DNA from: Allorhizocola rhizosphaerae
GTDB lineage: Bacteria; Actinomycetota; Actinomycetes; Mycobacteriales; Micromonosporaceae
Length of the DNA: 48,333 nt
Assembly: GCF_003426775.1 (NCBI RefSeq)
Contig: NZ_QJUG01000039.1
Span: forward strand, 1-48,333
Direction: 5' to 3'
The notes beneath the pieces were generated by a model, which saw only the letters and a program-made list of their open reading frames with translations, did no database searches and was not told the DNA's origin. Both the position numbers and the translations under genes were made by a program. This document shows, piece by piece, positions 34,053 to 43,028 of this stretch (position 1 is its first letter; every line of letters starts with the position of its first letter).

Positions 34053-35138
34053 TCACCGAGCCCGCAAGATCTCCCGCACTTCCCGTATCGCCTGATCCAC
34101 CTCAGCCTCGTAATACCCTCCCGGCACCAAATTGAGCCGCGACGGATCGAGCTCCGACTCGTTCATCCCACCACGCCCCGACAGCGCGCCGAGCACGTTG
34201 TCGAACAGCCGGTCGACCTGCCCCGGGTCGTATCCACTGCCGAACCGACGCAATTGGAACGTGCGCCGCAGCTGGTCGACCCGCTGGCTCTCGGCTCCGC
34301 CCGCCGGGGCGGACGGTGGTGCCGGCGGCGCGCCGTATCCCGGCCCGGATGTCACGGTGTTGAACGCGCCCGTCGTGGCCGCGTCGTAGCCGCGGCTCGG
34401 ACCCGGGTCGCGATAGGGCGGCGAGGCCGGGGCCACCTGCCCGTAACCGCCCGAGCCGTAGGGGTCGTTGCGGATGGAGCGGATCTCGCCCGTGATGTCG
34501 GGCTGGCTCGGAGGCGGCGGTGACGGTGGGCCGAAGCCGGGGAACGATCCGCCGGGTGGCTCGGCCGGCGAGCCTAGCCCGGCGAAGCTGCCGGTCGCGT
34601 ATTGGTCGCGTCGCGGGAGTTCGTCACGGCGCGGCATTTCCTCGCGTCGCGGCATTTCCTCGCGGCGCGGCATTTCCTCGCGGCGCGGCATTTCGTCACG
34701 GCGGGGCATTTCGTCACGGCGCGGCAGCGGTGGCGGCGCATCGAACGCCTGCTGGTCGTAGCGCGGAATGGTGCTGGTCTGCACGTTTGCGTTGGGCGTG
34801 CGCGTGGGCAGCGGCGGTGGCGGAGGGCCGCCCCGCTCCATCGGGCTGCTCATGGCCGCGCGCAGCTGGGCGCCGACGCCAGGCCCGGAGCTGCGCTCCT
34901 CCAGGTCGGCGAGCTGCCGCTCCACGCGGTCGAGGTGCAGGTCGACCTGCCACTCGTCGTAGCCACCGAAGCGCACCCGGAACACCACGTCGTGCACGTC
35001 TTGCGCGGTCACCGGCGGACCGAGCGGGGTGCCGTTGAGGGTCGCCTCCACCCGATCCAGGAAGACATCGACCTCGTCCACTTTGTATCCGCGGCGCACA
35101 GCACGCCTACGGAAGCGTTGCCCATGACTTGAGCTCAT
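34053..35138 (-). CDS. DivIVA-domain-containing protein with hexapeptide repeat linker
   Basis: A 361-residue cytoplasmic protein. The N-terminus has a DivIVA-domain motif, [26 protein letters not shown], and a related second one, [27 protein letters not shown]. The middle is a long disordered Pro/Gly/Arg region containing seven hexapeptides of the form PRR(D/E)EM. The C-terminus has a third motif, [26 protein letters not shown]. DivIVA proteins bind curved membrane and organise polar growth, but this one lacks a clear long coiled coil. ATG 35138 overlaps the rlmN stop as ATGA and has GGAGGAG just upstream. Confidence 0.82.
   Translation of the reverse strand: MSSSHGQRFRRRAVRRGYKVDEVDVFLDRVEATLNGTPLGPPVTAQDVHDVVFRVRFGGYDEWQVDLHLDRVERQLADLEERSSGPGVGAQLRAAMSSPMERGGPPPPPLPTRTPNANVQTSTIPRYDQQAFDAPPPLPRRDEMPRRDEMPRREEMPRREEMPRREEMPRRDELPRRDQYATGSFAGLGSPAEPPGGSFPGFGPPSPPPPSQPDITGEIRSIRNDPYGSGGYGQVAPASPPYRDPGPSRGYDAATTGAFNTVTSGPGYGAPPAPPSAPAGGAESQRVDQLRRTFQLRRFGSGYDPGQVDRLFDNVLGALSGRGGMNESELDPSRLNLVPGGYYEAEVDQAIREVREILRAR
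34601..34726 (-). repeat. 18-bp coding tandem repeat (seven units)
   Basis: Seven 18-base units (for example GGCATTTCCTCGCGGCGC on the + strand) encode PRR(D/E)EM in the linker of the DivIVA-domain protein. The middle copies are nearly identical and the outer ones diverge. This pattern points to recent slippage expansion. Confidence 0.85.
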
Positions 35139-36355
35139 GCCACTCCTCCGCAAGCTCCGGAATCGCCGTTGGCCTTGGCATGAGCGAATCCCAATCTCGT
35201 GATTCGCTCGCGCGAGCGCTCGCTCATGTCCTCACCCTCACTAGCCGCAAGTTGACCACACGCACCGTCAATCTCCCGACCCCTTGTGTCACGCACCGTA
35301 GTCGGGACTCCGGCCTCCCGCAAGCGCCGGACGAATTCCCGCTCGACCGGCTTGGGACTGGCGTCCCAGCGGCTCCCCGGGGTGGGGTTGAGTGGGATCA
35401 GATTGACGTGCGCCAGCCGCCCCGCCAGCAGTCGGCCGAGAAGATCGGCCCGCCACGGCTGATCATTGACGTCCTTGATCATCGCGTATTCGATGCTGAC
35501 CCGGCGCCCTGTCGCAGCGGCATAGTCCCATGCCGCGTCAAGCACCTCGGCGACCTTCCACCGCTGGTTGACCGGGACGAGCTCATCGCGCAGCTCGTCG
35601 TCGGGGGCATGCAGGGACAGGGCCAGCGTCACCGGAAGATTCTCTTCAATAAGCTTTCTTATGCCTGGTATCAGTCCCACCGTCGAGATCGTGAGATGGC
35701 GCGCGGACAGCCCGAGCCCGGCCGGGGCCGGCTCGACCAGCCGGCGAACCGCGGCGATGACCCGTGAATAGTTGGCCAGCGGCTCACCCATCCCCATGAA
35801 CACCACATGGGACAGCCGCCGCGGCGATCCAGCGCCCATGGCCCCAGAGGCGGCCACCCCCGCCAGGTAAACCACCTGGTCCACGATCTCGGCCGTGGAC
35901 AGGTTGCGGGTCAGGCCCGCCTGGCCGGTCGCGCAAAAGGGGCATGCCATGCCACACCCAGCCTGGCTGGAGATGCACACGGTCACCCTGTCTGGATAAC
36001 CCATCAGCACGCTCTCGACGAGGGACCCGTCGTGAAGCCGCCACAACGCCTTGCGGGTTTCGCCGTCGTCGCACGCGAGCTCGCGCACCGGCCGCAGCAG
36101 CTGCGGCAGCATCTGCTCGGCGAGGCGCCGCCGGGACGCGACCGGGATGTCGGTCATCGCGTCTGGGTCGCGCTCGAGCCGCCCGAAGTAGTGATTGGAC
36201 AGCTGGTTGGCGCGGAACGCCTGCTCCCCTGCTGCGGAGACGGCGACGCGACGCTCGGTGAGGTCCATGTCGGCCAGGTGCCGCGGCGGCATGGCTGCAC
36301 GGCGAGCGCGCGTTTCATCACCCACTGTGAGCGGGACTACAGGCAAAGTCGTCAT
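35135..36355 (-). CDS. rlmN: 23S rRNA (adenine2503-C2)/tRNA methyltransferase, radical SAM
   Basis: Methylates A2503 of 23S rRNA and A37 of some tRNAs. The 406-residue protein has the radical SAM cluster motif [11 protein letters not shown], the GMGEPLANY segment, [30 protein letters not shown] and [12 protein letters not shown], with the catalytic C-terminal cysteine in [10 protein letters not shown]. The tail beyond that cysteine (about 30 residues, [19 protein letters not shown]) is longer than I expect. ATG 36355 fits the family start. The stop overlaps the DivIVA-domain gene. Confidence 0.96.
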   Translation of the reverse strand: MTTLPVVPLTVGDETRARRAAMPPRHLADMDLTERRVAVSAAGEQAFRANQLSNHYFGRLERDPDAMTDIPVASRRRLAEQMLPQLLRPVRELACDDGETRKALWRLHDGSLVESVLMGYPDRVTVCISSQAGCGMACPFCATGQAGLTRNLSTAEIVDQVVYLAGVAASGAMGAGSPRRLSHVVFMGMGEPLANYSRVIAAVRRLVEPAPAGLGLSARHLTISTVGLIPGIRKLIEENLPVTLALSLHAPDDELRDELVPVNQRWKVAEVLDAAWDYAAATGRRVSIEYAMIKDVNDQPWRADLLGRLLAGRLAHVNLIPLNPTPGSRWDASPKPVEREFVRRLREAGVPTTVRDTRGREIDGACGQLAASEGEDMSERSRERITRLGFAHAKANGDSGACGGVA

Positions 36356-36431
36356 GACCGATCCAGTGTCCCACGTTCGGTCACCAACAACAGCCCCCGA
36401 GTCCGCAAGAAGGACCGACATCACGCATTAC

Positions 36432-37373
36432 TCAGCTCGTCGGCGCGAACACGGAGAGCAACAAGTACGCCGTTGGCACGGCAAACAGGATTGAGTCGAG
36501 CCGATCCATGAGACCGCCGTGCCCGGGGAGAAGGTTGCTCATGTCCTTGATGCCGAGATCCCGCTTGAGCAGGGACTCGGTCAGATCACCGAGGACCGCG
36601 GCCACCGACACCACCACACCGAAAATCGCGCCCTGCCACGGGGCGACATCGAGCAACAGCCACAGCAGGACCGCGCTGCCCGCGCCGGTGGCCAGGATCG
36701 AGCCGCCGAACCCCTCCCACGACTTCTTCGGGCTGATGGACGGGGCCATCGGGTGCTTGCCCAGCAGCACGCCCGCGACATAACCGCCGGTGTCGGACAG
36801 CACGACGGCGATGAGAGTGACAAGTATCCGCCAGATCCCATCGTCCGGTGTGGTCAGTGGAGCCGCGAATCCGAGCAGGAAGGGCACATAGACCAGGATC
36901 AGCACGGCCGCGCCGGCATCGCGCTGGTAACCGGCCGGGCCGTCGCCCATCCGCCAGACCAGCGTGGCCAGCACGGCGATCAGCAGGCCCGTGCTCAGGC
37001 CCTCGACCCCGGACCACCAGGCAAGCGCGAGGATCGCGGCGGCCCCGCCAAGCAGGGGCAGCAGCGGGGGTTGCGCGCCGCTGCTTCGTACCGCCCGGAC
37101 CATTTCCCAGACCCCCACACCGGCGGCCAGGACCAGCACGATGACGAAGAAGTCCTTGAAGAAGAACAGCGGGACGAGGACCGCCGAGAGCAGGGCCAGG
37201 CCCACGGCGATGGAGACGGGAATGTTGCGGCCCGCCCGGCCGTAGTCGGGAGGAGGTGCGGGATCGGGCGCGGCGTGCGACCCGGGGCCTGCGCCGCCCG
37301 GCTGGGCGGGGTCGGGCAGGTGCCCCCGGTCGCGCCGAGTGTGCCGCGCCCGGTCAGCGTCATCGATGGCCAT
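36432..37373 (-). CDS. cdsA: Phosphatidate cytidylyltransferase (CDP-diglyceride synthase)
   Basis: Makes CDP-diacylglycerol from phosphatidate and CTP in the membrane. The 313-residue protein has a 45-residue Pro/Asp/Arg-rich cytoplasmic start and about eight helices, and ends with the family signature: SPKKSWEGFGGS and then GDLTESLLKRDLGIKDMSNLLPGHGGLMDRLDS. ATG 37373 shares one base with the frr stop. A gap of 76 bases separates it from rlmN. Confidence 0.96.
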   Translation of the reverse strand: MAIDDADRARHTRRDRGHLPDPAQPGGAGPGSHAAPDPAPPPDYGRAGRNIPVSIAVGLALLSAVLVPLFFFKDFFVIVLVLAAGVGVWEMVRAVRSSGAQPPLLPLLGGAAAILALAWWSGVEGLSTGLLIAVLATLVWRMGDGPAGYQRDAGAAVLILVYVPFLLGFAAPLTTPDDGIWRILVTLIAVVLSDTGGYVAGVLLGKHPMAPSISPKKSWEGFGGSILATGAGSAVLLWLLLDVAPWQGAIFGVVVSVAAVLGDLTESLLKRDLGIKDMSNLLPGHGGLMDRLDSILFAVPTAYLLLSVFAPTS

Positions 37374-37930
37374 CAAACCTCGAGCAGCTCGGCTTCCTTG
37401 TGCTTAAGCAGATCGTCGACCTTGGCCACGTATTTGTGGGTCAGGTCGTCGAGTTCCTTCTCCGCCCGCCGGCCGTCGTCCTCGCCCGTGCCGCCGTCCT
37501 TGACCAGCTTGTGGATCTCGTCGTTGGCACGTCGGCGAATGTTGCGCACCGCCACCCGTGCGTCCTCCGCCTTGCCCCGGGCCACCTTGATCATGTCGCG
37601 GCGGCGCTCCTCGGTCATCGGCGGGACCACGATGCGCAGCATGGTGCCTTCATTGCCGGGATTGACGCCCAGGTCCGAATCGCGGATCGCCCGCTCCATG
37701 ACGCCCAGCTGGGAGGCGTCGTAAGGCTTAATGATCACCATGCGTGGCTCGGGCACGTTGATCGATGCCATCTGCGGCAGCGGCGTCGGGGTACCGTAAT
37801 AATCCACCATAATCTTCGAGAACATCGCCGCATTGGCCCGGCCGGTGCGGATCGCCGCGAAGTCCTCCTTGGCGTGCTCGACCGCCCGCTCCATCTTCTC
37901 CTCGGCCTCGAGGAGCGTCTCCTCAATCAC
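37373..37930 (-). CDS. frr: Ribosome recycling factor
   Basis: Splits the post-termination ribosome together with EF-G. 185 residues, the usual length. Family segments are [70 protein letters not shown] and the C-terminal helix [24 protein letters not shown] start at 37930 behind GAGAGG. Between pyrH (35 bases) and cdsA (1-base overlap) in one operon. Confidence 0.98.
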   Translation of the reverse strand: MIEETLLEAEEKMERAVEHAKEDFAAIRTGRANAAMFSKIMVDYYGTPTPLPQMASINVPEPRMVIIKPYDASQLGVMERAIRDSDLGVNPGNEGTMLRIVVPPMTEERRRDMIKVARGKAEDARVAVRNIRRRANDEIHKLVKDGGTGEDDGRRAEKELDDLTHKYVAKVDDLLKHKEAELLEV

Positions 37931-37965
37931 GGGCCTCTCCCACTCTCTCGTGTTTTTCCGTTGCT

Positions 37966-38670
37966 TCAGGCGGTGGTGATCAGCGTGCCGATCTTCTCAC
38001 CGCTCAGGGCGCGCCCGATGTCGTCCCCCTCCGCCCCGAAGACGAGCATCGGCAACCCATTCTCCCTGCAGAGGCTGAAGGCCGCCGCATCGACCGCCTG
38101 AAGTCCCTGCTGCAGCGCCTCGGAGAAGGTGATCTTGTCGAGCTTGACGGCGTCGGGATCGCGGCGTGGATCGGCCGTGTACAGCCCGTCCACCCCGTTC
38201 TTGCTCATCAGCACCACATCCGCGCGGATCTCCAGCGCCCGCTGGGCGGCGACGGTGTCGGTCGTGAAATATGGCATGCCCGCGCCCCCGCCGAAGATCA
38301 CCACGCGCCCCTTCTCCAGGTGCCGGATGGCGCGCAAGGGAATGTATTGCTCGGCGACCTGGGCCATCGTGATCGCCGTCTGCACCCGCGTCTCGACGCC
38401 CTCCTTTTCGAGGAAGTCTTGCAGCGCCAGGCAGTTCATGACCGTGCCGAGCATGCCCATGTAGTCGGCACGGGCCCGGTCCATGCCCCGCTTCTGCAGC
38501 TCCGCGCCCCGGAAGAAGTTGCCGCCGCCGACAACGACCGCTACCTGAATTCCTTTGTGTACCGCGGCGGCGATCTGGCGCGCGATGGCCCCCACCACGT
38601 CGGGGTCGACTCCGACCGCCCCGCCGCCGAAGACCTCACCGGACAGCTTCAACACCACTCGCCTGAACAA
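37966..38670 (-). CDS. pyrH: UMP kinase
   Basis: Phosphorylates UMP to UDP with ATP. The 234-residue protein has [67 protein letters not shown] and [17 protein letters not shown]. An in-frame stop lies seven codons upstream of TTG 38670, which is the only sensible start, so a TTG initiator with a weak ribosome site is implied; this may limit expression. The 275 bases upstream hold hairpins and repeats and no gene. Confidence 0.97.
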   Translation of the reverse strand: MFRRVVLKLSGEVFGGGAVGVDPDVVGAIARQIAAAVHKGIQVAVVVGGGNFFRGAELQKRGMDRARADYMGMLGTVMNCLALQDFLEKEGVETRVQTAITMAQVAEQYIPLRAIRHLEKGRVVIFGGGAGMPYFTTDTVAAQRALEIRADVVLMSKNGVDGLYTADPRRDPDAVKLDKITFSEALQQGLQAVDAAAFSLCRENGLPMLVFGAEGDDIGRALSGEKIGTLITTA

Positions 38671-38715
38671 GGGCCCATCACCAACCTTTCACCGCGTCAC
38701 GCCAGACCCTATGCC

Positions 38716-38749
38716 AAAGGGGAGGCCGTGACACCACGACCTCCCCTTT
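38716..38749 (-). terminator. Strong hairpin between tsf and pyrH
   Basis: AAAGGGGAGGCCGTG and CACGACCTCCCCTTT pair over 15 bases with a single mismatch and an ACAC loop (GTGT in the transcript). It lies 46 bases before the pyrH start, well after the tsf terminator-like hairpin. It could stop residual transcription or regulate pyrH by attenuation. Confidence 0.65.
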
Positions 38750-38809
38750 ACGCCCGTGTCGCCTTCCGGCAGCGGTTCGACTCGCTGGCTGCTTGCCTGG
38801 GCTCGCGCT

Positions 38810-38877
38810 GCTCTGGTTTCTACAGGTTCCTGTCGCCGGCTCCCGTGCCGAGCACCCGCGGCTCTGGTTTCTTCAGG
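38810..38877 (+). repeat. 17-bp direct repeats in the pyrH leader
   Basis: GCTCTGGTTTCTACAGG (38810-38826) recurs as GCTCTGGTTTCTTCAGG (38861-38877), 16 of 17 identical, 51 bases apart. In the pyrH transcript they read CCTGNAGAAACCAGAGC. Possibly a binding site pair or a duplication relic. Confidence 0.65.
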
Positions 38878-38896
38878 CGAAGCCGTGCTCTTGGGC

Positions 38897-38935
38897 GCGG
38901 GTGAGGTTTCTCGCGAAGCGTTGAACCTCACCCGC
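38897..38935 (-). terminator. Terminator-like hairpin after tsf
   Basis: GCGGGTGAGGTT (38897-38908) and AACCTCACCCGC (38924-38935) are exact inverted complements with a 15-base loop, placed 10 bases after the tsf stop. It most likely ends or attenuates the rpsB-tsf transcript before pyrH. Confidence 0.75.
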
Positions 38936-38945
38936 TACCGGGAAA

Positions 38946-39773
38946 TCACGCCTGACCGACCTCGAAGCGCACGAACTTCGTCACCTCAAGGCCGGCCTCC
39001 TTGAGCACCTGCCCGACCGTCTTCTTCTGATCGGTCACCGAGGCCTGCTCGACGAGCACGAAGTCCTTGAAGAACGAGTTCACCCGGCCCTCGACGATCT
39101 TCGGGACGGCCCCGGCGGGCTTGCCCTCCTCGATCGCGGTCTGCTCGGCGATGCGCCGCTCCGACTCGACCGTCTCGGCCGGCACCTCGTCGCGGGTCAG
39201 GTACTTCGGGCGCATCGCGGCGATCTGCATCGCCACGCCGCGCGCGTCGGCCTCGCCCGCTTCATCGCTCTTGCCCGTGTAGGCCACGATGACGCCCACC
39301 TGCGCGGGCAGGTCGGGGCTCTTGCGGTGCAAGTACACCGCGAGCTGGCCGTCGACAACCGCGAACCGGTTGAGCACCAGCTTCTCGCCGATCTTGGCGG
39401 ACGCCTCCTGGATCGCGTCGGCCACGGTCGAGCCCTCGAACTTCGAGGCGAGCAGGGCCTCGTTGTCCACGGGCTTGACCTCGGCCACGTGCTTGACCAG
39501 CCGGTCGGCCAGCGCGATGAAGTCGGCGTTCTTCGCGACGAAGTCGGTCTCGCAGTTCAGCTCAAGCAGCGCGCTGCCGTAGTGGGCGACCAGGCCGTTG
39601 GCCGTGGAGCGCCCGGCCCGCTTGTTGACATCCTTGGCGCCCTTGATGCGCAGCAGCTCGACCGCCTTGTCGAAGTCACCCTCGGACTCCTCCAGGGCCT
39701 TCTTGCAGTCCATCATCCCGGCGCCGGTCAGCTCACGAAGCCGCTTGACGTCGGCGGCTGTGAAGTTAGCCAT
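38946..39773 (-). CDS. tsf: Translation elongation factor Ts
   Basis: Guanine nucleotide exchange factor for EF-Tu. The 275-residue protein opens with [23 protein letters not shown], has the core TDFVAKN motif ([14 protein letters not shown]) and ends [20 protein letters not shown]. Length and composition are as in other actinobacteria. ATG 39773 follows the 35-bp repeat region after rpsB. Co-directional with rpsB and probably co-transcribed. Confidence 0.98.
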   Translation of the reverse strand: MANFTAADVKRLRELTGAGMMDCKKALEESEGDFDKAVELLRIKGAKDVNKRAGRSTANGLVAHYGSALLELNCETDFVAKNADFIALADRLVKHVAEVKPVDNEALLASKFEGSTVADAIQEASAKIGEKLVLNRFAVVDGQLAVYLHRKSPDLPAQVGVIVAYTGKSDEAGEADARGVAMQIAAMRPKYLTRDEVPAETVESERRIAEQTAIEEGKPAGAVPKIVEGRVNSFFKDFVLVEQASVTDQKKTVGQVLKEAGLEVTKFVRFEVGQA

Positions 39774-39797
39774 GAGTTCCTCTTAATCTCGGTTTGT

Positions 39798-39902
39798 ACT
39801 CGTTTGGGCCGCGATTGCGCGACCCGCGCGTCACTCGTTCGGGCCGGAGTTCCACGACCTGCCCGTCACTCGTCTGTGCCGCTGATCGGATCCGGCGGGT
39901 TA
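39798..39902. repeat. Three imperfect 35-bp tandem repeats between rpsB and tsf
   Basis: Units begin at 39798, 39833 and 39868, each with ACTCGTYYGKGCCG (ACTCGTTTGGGCCG, ACTCGTTCGGGCCG, ACTCGTCTGTGCCG). The period is exactly 35 bases and the third unit reaches the rpsB stop. The unit ends are less conserved. They occupy the spot where an mRNA-processing or attenuation signal between rpsB and tsf would be expected. Confidence 0.75.
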
Positions 39903-40715
39903 CTCGCTGGCCTGCTGGTCGGCGGTCCCGGCCGGGGCGAGCAGCTCCTGCTCCCACTCGGCCAGCGGCTCGTCGGCGGCGACCGTGCCCGGCTCGGGCT
40001 TGACGTCGCCCCCACGGGCGGCCTTGCCGGAGCGGGCGATCAGGCCGTCGGCGACGGCGCTCGCGATGACCTTGGTCAGGAGCTCGGCGGAGCGGATGGC
40101 GTCGTCGTTGCCCGGGATCGGGAAGTCGACCTCGTCGGGGTCGCAGTTGGTGTCGAGGATCGCGATCACCGGGATGTTCAGCTTGCGGGCCTCGTCGACG
40201 GCGATGTGCTCCTTCTTGGTGTCCACGATCCAAACCGCGGCCGGGGTGCGGGACATGTCACGCAGACCGCCCAGCGTGCGCGACAGCTTGTCCTTCTCGC
40301 GGGACAGCTGAAGCGCCTCCTTCTTGGTGTAGTTGGCGGTGGCGCCCGTCAGATCCATCGCCTCGAGCTCCTTCATCCGCTGAAGGCGCTTGTAGACCGT
40401 CTGGAAGTTGGTGAGCATCCCGCCCAGCCAGCGGTGGTTGACGTAGGGCATGCCGACACGCGAAGCCTGCTCGGCGACCGCCTCCTGAGCCTGCTTCTTG
40501 GTCCCCACAAACAGAACGGTGCCGCCCTCGGCGACGGTGTTGCGCACGAAGCTGTAAGCCTTCTCGATGTAATCGAGGGTCTGGCGCAGATCGATGATGT
40601 AGATGCCGTTGCGCTCGGTGAAGATGAAGCGCTTCATCTTCGGGTTCCACCGGCGAGTCTGGTGTCCGAAGTGGACACCGCTCTCCAGCAACTGGCGCAT
40701 GCTGACAACAGCCAT
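39900..40715 (-). CDS. rpsB: 30S ribosomal protein S2
   Basis: The 271-residue protein starts [31 protein letters not shown] and contains [30 protein letters not shown] and the [22 protein letters not shown] signature. An acidic tail (about residues 235-271) is typical of actinobacteria. ATG 40715 is the family start; longer in-frame starts run through the leader. GGAGAAGGA lies about 13 bases upstream. The mRNA leader carries several hairpins. Confidence 0.98.
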   Translation of the reverse strand: MAVVSMRQLLESGVHFGHQTRRWNPKMKRFIFTERNGIYIIDLRQTLDYIEKAYSFVRNTVAEGGTVLFVGTKKQAQEAVAEQASRVGMPYVNHRWLGGMLTNFQTVYKRLQRMKELEAMDLTGATANYTKKEALQLSREKDKLSRTLGGLRDMSRTPAAVWIVDTKKEHIAVDEARKLNIPVIAILDTNCDPDEVDFPIPGNDDAIRSAELLTKVIASAVADGLIARSGKAARGGDVKPEPGTVAADEPLAEWEQELLAPAGTADQQASE

Positions 40716-40745
40716 GGTCTGGTAGTCCTTCTCCCTGGTTGTCCC

Positions 40746-40866
40746 GGTGGCCGGGCGGCCACCGCCTAGCGCCCGCGGCCTTGATGTGGCCCGCGCGAGC
40801 GGGACCAGGGAGGCCGCCCACCCGAATGGGCGGGAGGGCGCGCGAGGTCGACCGCACCGTGCGGTC
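40746..40866 (-). promoter_or_regulatory. Structured rpsB leader with three hairpins
   Basis: Within the 169 bases before rpsB are GGTGGCC-GGGC-GGCCACC (40746-40763), CCGCCCA-N6-TGGGCGG (40814-40833) and GACCGCAC-C-GTGCGGTC (40850-40866), all exact. Ribosomal protein S2 leaders in other phyla bind S2 to limit their own translation. A similar role here is inferred. Confidence 0.55.
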
Positions 40867-40884
40867 GCCAGCAACCAGTGTACG

Positions 40885-41520
40885 TCAGACCACTGCGGTG
40901 CCTGCGGCGACCAGCAGGCCCAGGGCGATGGGGATATAGACGAGGGGGGTACGCAGCCAGACGCGCGGGCCTTGGAACTGAACGGCGGTCGCGGCCCCGG
41001 TCGCCAGCCCATACATCCCGATGGCCAGCAGCGGAAACGCGATCATGGCGAGCAGTGGCGCCAGCGCGTTGACGGTCAGCAATCCCTTGAAGAACGGGGG
41101 CAACATGAGCAGTTCGCCGACGCCTGCGATCGCCGCGTAGACCACGATGAAGATGGGCTTGCGGCTGCGGTACAGCCCGTCGGTCTGGCTGACGGAGCGG
41201 CGCAGTGCGGAAGCGTCCACGGCTCCCGTTGGCTCCTGCAGTGGCTGTTGCGGCGGCGGTTGCTGCATTGGCGGGGCCGAGAGTGGTGGCGCCGAGTTGG
41301 GCGCATACATCGACTGGGGCGGCAGCGGGTCGTACAGCGGATCGGGCGCGGGCGGAGGCGGCATGGGCTCACCCGAGCGGGGGCCGCGGGAGTAGCCCGG
41401 TGAACGCGGCGACGGGACCCGTGTCTCCTCGTCGTAGGCCCATCGATCCGAGCGCCCGGCGTCCGGCCAGTTTCCGTAGTCATCGCGTCGGTCCACGGGC
41501 GAAAACGTACGCCAGCCCAA
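40885..41520 (-). CDS. Proline-rich N-terminus membrane protein, unknown function
   Basis: A 211-residue protein. The first 100 residues are disordered and rich in Pro, Arg, Asp and Gln ([31 protein letters not shown]). The rest has three helices: [19 protein letters not shown], a long one or two around [29 protein letters not shown], and [21 protein letters not shown] 41520 has GCGAGG upstream; GTG 41496 is an alternative. It lies just upstream of the rpsB leader. No family recognised. Confidence 0.72.
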   Translation of the reverse strand: MGWRTFSPVDRRDDYGNWPDAGRSDRWAYDEETRVPSPRSPGYSRGPRSGEPMPPPPAPDPLYDPLPPQSMYAPNSAPPLSAPPMQQPPPQQPLQEPTGAVDASALRRSVSQTDGLYRSRKPIFIVVYAAIAGVGELLMLPPFFKGLLTVNALAPLLAMIAFPLLAIGMYGLATGAATAVQFQGPRVWLRTPLVYIPIALGLLVAAGTAVV

Positions 41521-41547
41521 ATGGGCCTCGCAAGTTGCGGGGGCCGG

Positions 41548-42320
41548 TCATGGCCGCATCAGCACGCCCAGACCGTCCGGCAGACCACCGCGCCGGCAGG
41601 CAAAATCGTGGCCGCCCGGGTACTGGCGATATTGGGCGTCGAAGCCGTGCTTGGTGAGGTTGGCGACCAGGTCGCGGTTGCCCGCGAGGAGGGTGTGCTC
41701 AAGCGCTCCGGCTTCGAGCCGGAAACGCACCGGAATGGAGCCGTCGATCGACGCGATCACGTCCGCGCCGGACAGGCCGTGCCCGTCACTGGACCACCAG
41801 AACGAGCCGGATTGGCCGAGCACGTTGCCGAAGCGGTGCAGGCTCGCAGCGCCCACGCCACCGCTGTCAGACCGCCAAGGCTCTGGCCACGAGTGTGGTG
41901 CGGGCGGGGTCGGCGGTGGCGCCGAGCTCGGCCACGGCCCACGGCATGAGCTCGTCGAGCAGGTAGGACAGGGTGGGTGGATGCCCGGATCGGTGAGGCC
42001 CTTGACGCGTCGTGGGCCGAATGGGTACCCGATGAGAATTGAAAGAAAGGGTTGCACCAGGCCATTGGCGATCAGGTTGTCGAACGTGGCGGTGACGTCA
42101 AGGCCCATCCGGGCTTGAGCGTCGAACATCACGACGGTGGGCAGCGGCCGGTTGCGGGCGTGGGTGGGGTGTAGACGTGTAGCTCCGCTGGCCACTCGCG
42201 ACCGGTTGGCATGGAGCGGATGTGCCCGCGCGGGATGCCGGGACGGCGCGCATGCCAGGGGTGAGGCAGAGCTCCCGGAAGCTCCACAATGGACGCTCGA
42301 TTGGCGTTGCCGTAGACGGG
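41548..42320 (-). pseudogene. Enterochelin-esterase-like alpha/beta hydrolase, multiply frameshifted
   Basis: Pieces of one esterase are spread over all three reverse frames in the right order. They are ASIVELPGALPHPWHARRPG (near 42290) and ELHVYTPPTP (near 42170), then VVMFDAQARMGLDVTATFDN (near 42100), then LLDELMPWAVAELGATADPA (near 41930), then the nucleophile region GQSLGGLTAVAWALR (near 41875), then FGNVLGQSGSFWW and GGHDFACRRGGLPDGL to a stop at 41548. At least four frame changes are needed and the N-terminal part is missing or unrecognisable. The active-site serine and histidine codons survive, so the decay looks recent. The family hydrolyses siderophore or other esters. Confidence 0.85.
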
Positions 42321-42668
42321 CCCGACGGTTCTCCACCCGATCGCGGCGCGGGCGGGCGTATCGCGGGCGACGGTGTGGCGGCACGGGATTACGCGGGCTT
42401 CGGTCGAAAAGCGTTGCGGCACAGGCTGATTGCGGACTATCGAGAGAGCAGATGTGTGAGCCCCTGGCCGCGGGTGGGAGCCCGCAGGAGCGCATGCGGT
42501 CGTATCACTCCGAGGCGGGGTGGGAGCCCGGGTGCGCTGCTTCGGATGTGGTCAAGCTCGTGAGCGAGGGCTACCTGTCGCGGGCGAGTTATCCCCAACC
42601 TCGTGGTTATCCACAGGTGGTACGCGACTGAGGTTTCGCGGCCGGCGCCGGGCGGCGATCGTGGGGGC
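42321..42668. other. Gap between the esterase pseudogene and yraN
   Basis: About 350 bases with no supported gene. It probably holds the lost N-terminal part and promoter of the esterase on the reverse strand and the promoter of yraN-comM-dprA on the forward strand. The only clear motifs are the two DnaA-box-like sequences at 42589-42615. Confidence 0.5.
42589..42615 (+). promoter_or_regulatory. Pair of DnaA-box-like sequences
   Basis: TTATCCCCA (42589-42597) and TTATCCACA (42607-42615) share orientation and are 18 bases apart from start to start. The second is a perfect classical DnaA box and the first has one mismatch. They precede yraN by 54 bases. Actinobacterial boxes often read TTGTCCACA, so function is uncertain. 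Confidence 0.45.
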
Positions 42669-43028
42669 ATGACGAAGGTCAGTAGCGCCCTCGGCCGGTG
42701 GGGCGAAACCCTTGCCGCGCAACATCTCGTCGCCAACGGCATGGTCCTGCTCGACCGCAACTGGCGCTCGGCGACGGGTGAGATCGACATCATCGCGCGC
42801 GACGGCGACACCCTCGTCTTCTGTGAGGTGAAGACGAGGCGGGGCAACGCCTTCGGCGATCCGGCCGAGGCGGTCGTGGGCCCCAAGGAGCAGCGGCTGC
42901 GGGCGCTGGCCGGGCAGTGGCTGGCCAGAAGCGGGCTGCGGGCGCGCGAGGTGCGGTTCGACGTCGTCAAGATCGTGATCAACGGCCGGAGCGGTCCCGA
43001 CATCGACCATGTGCGGGGCGCGTTCTGA
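42669..43028 (+). CDS. yraN: YraN family (UPF0102) putative endonuclease
   Basis: A 119-residue protein with the restriction-endonuclease-like core: LGRWGETLAAQHLVANGMVLLDRNWR, then GEIDIIARDGDTLVFCEVKTRRG, holding the Asp and Glu-X-Lys catalytic pattern, and the end FDVVKIVI. ATG 42669 follows a GGGG stretch and matches the family start. It overlaps comM by one base. The yraN-comM-dprA order is usual in actinobacteria and is linked to DNA uptake or processing. Confidence 0.93.
   Translation: MTKVSSALGRWGETLAAQHLVANGMVLLDRNWRSATGEIDIIARDGDTLVFCEVKTRRGNAFGDPAEAVVGPKEQRLRALAGQWLARSGLRAREVRFDVVKIVINGRSGPDIDHVRGAF

Noticed and set aside
34601-34726. Short repeats as a possible CRISPR array
   Set aside because: They are an in-frame coding repeat in the DivIVA-domain protein with an 18-base period and no spacers.
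39798-39902. CRISPR-like 35-base periodicity
   Set aside because: Repeat and spacer parts are not separable, only three units exist and no cas gene is present.
39327-40769. 480-codon plus-strand frame
   Set aside because: Antisense to tsf and rpsB, with no family motifs.
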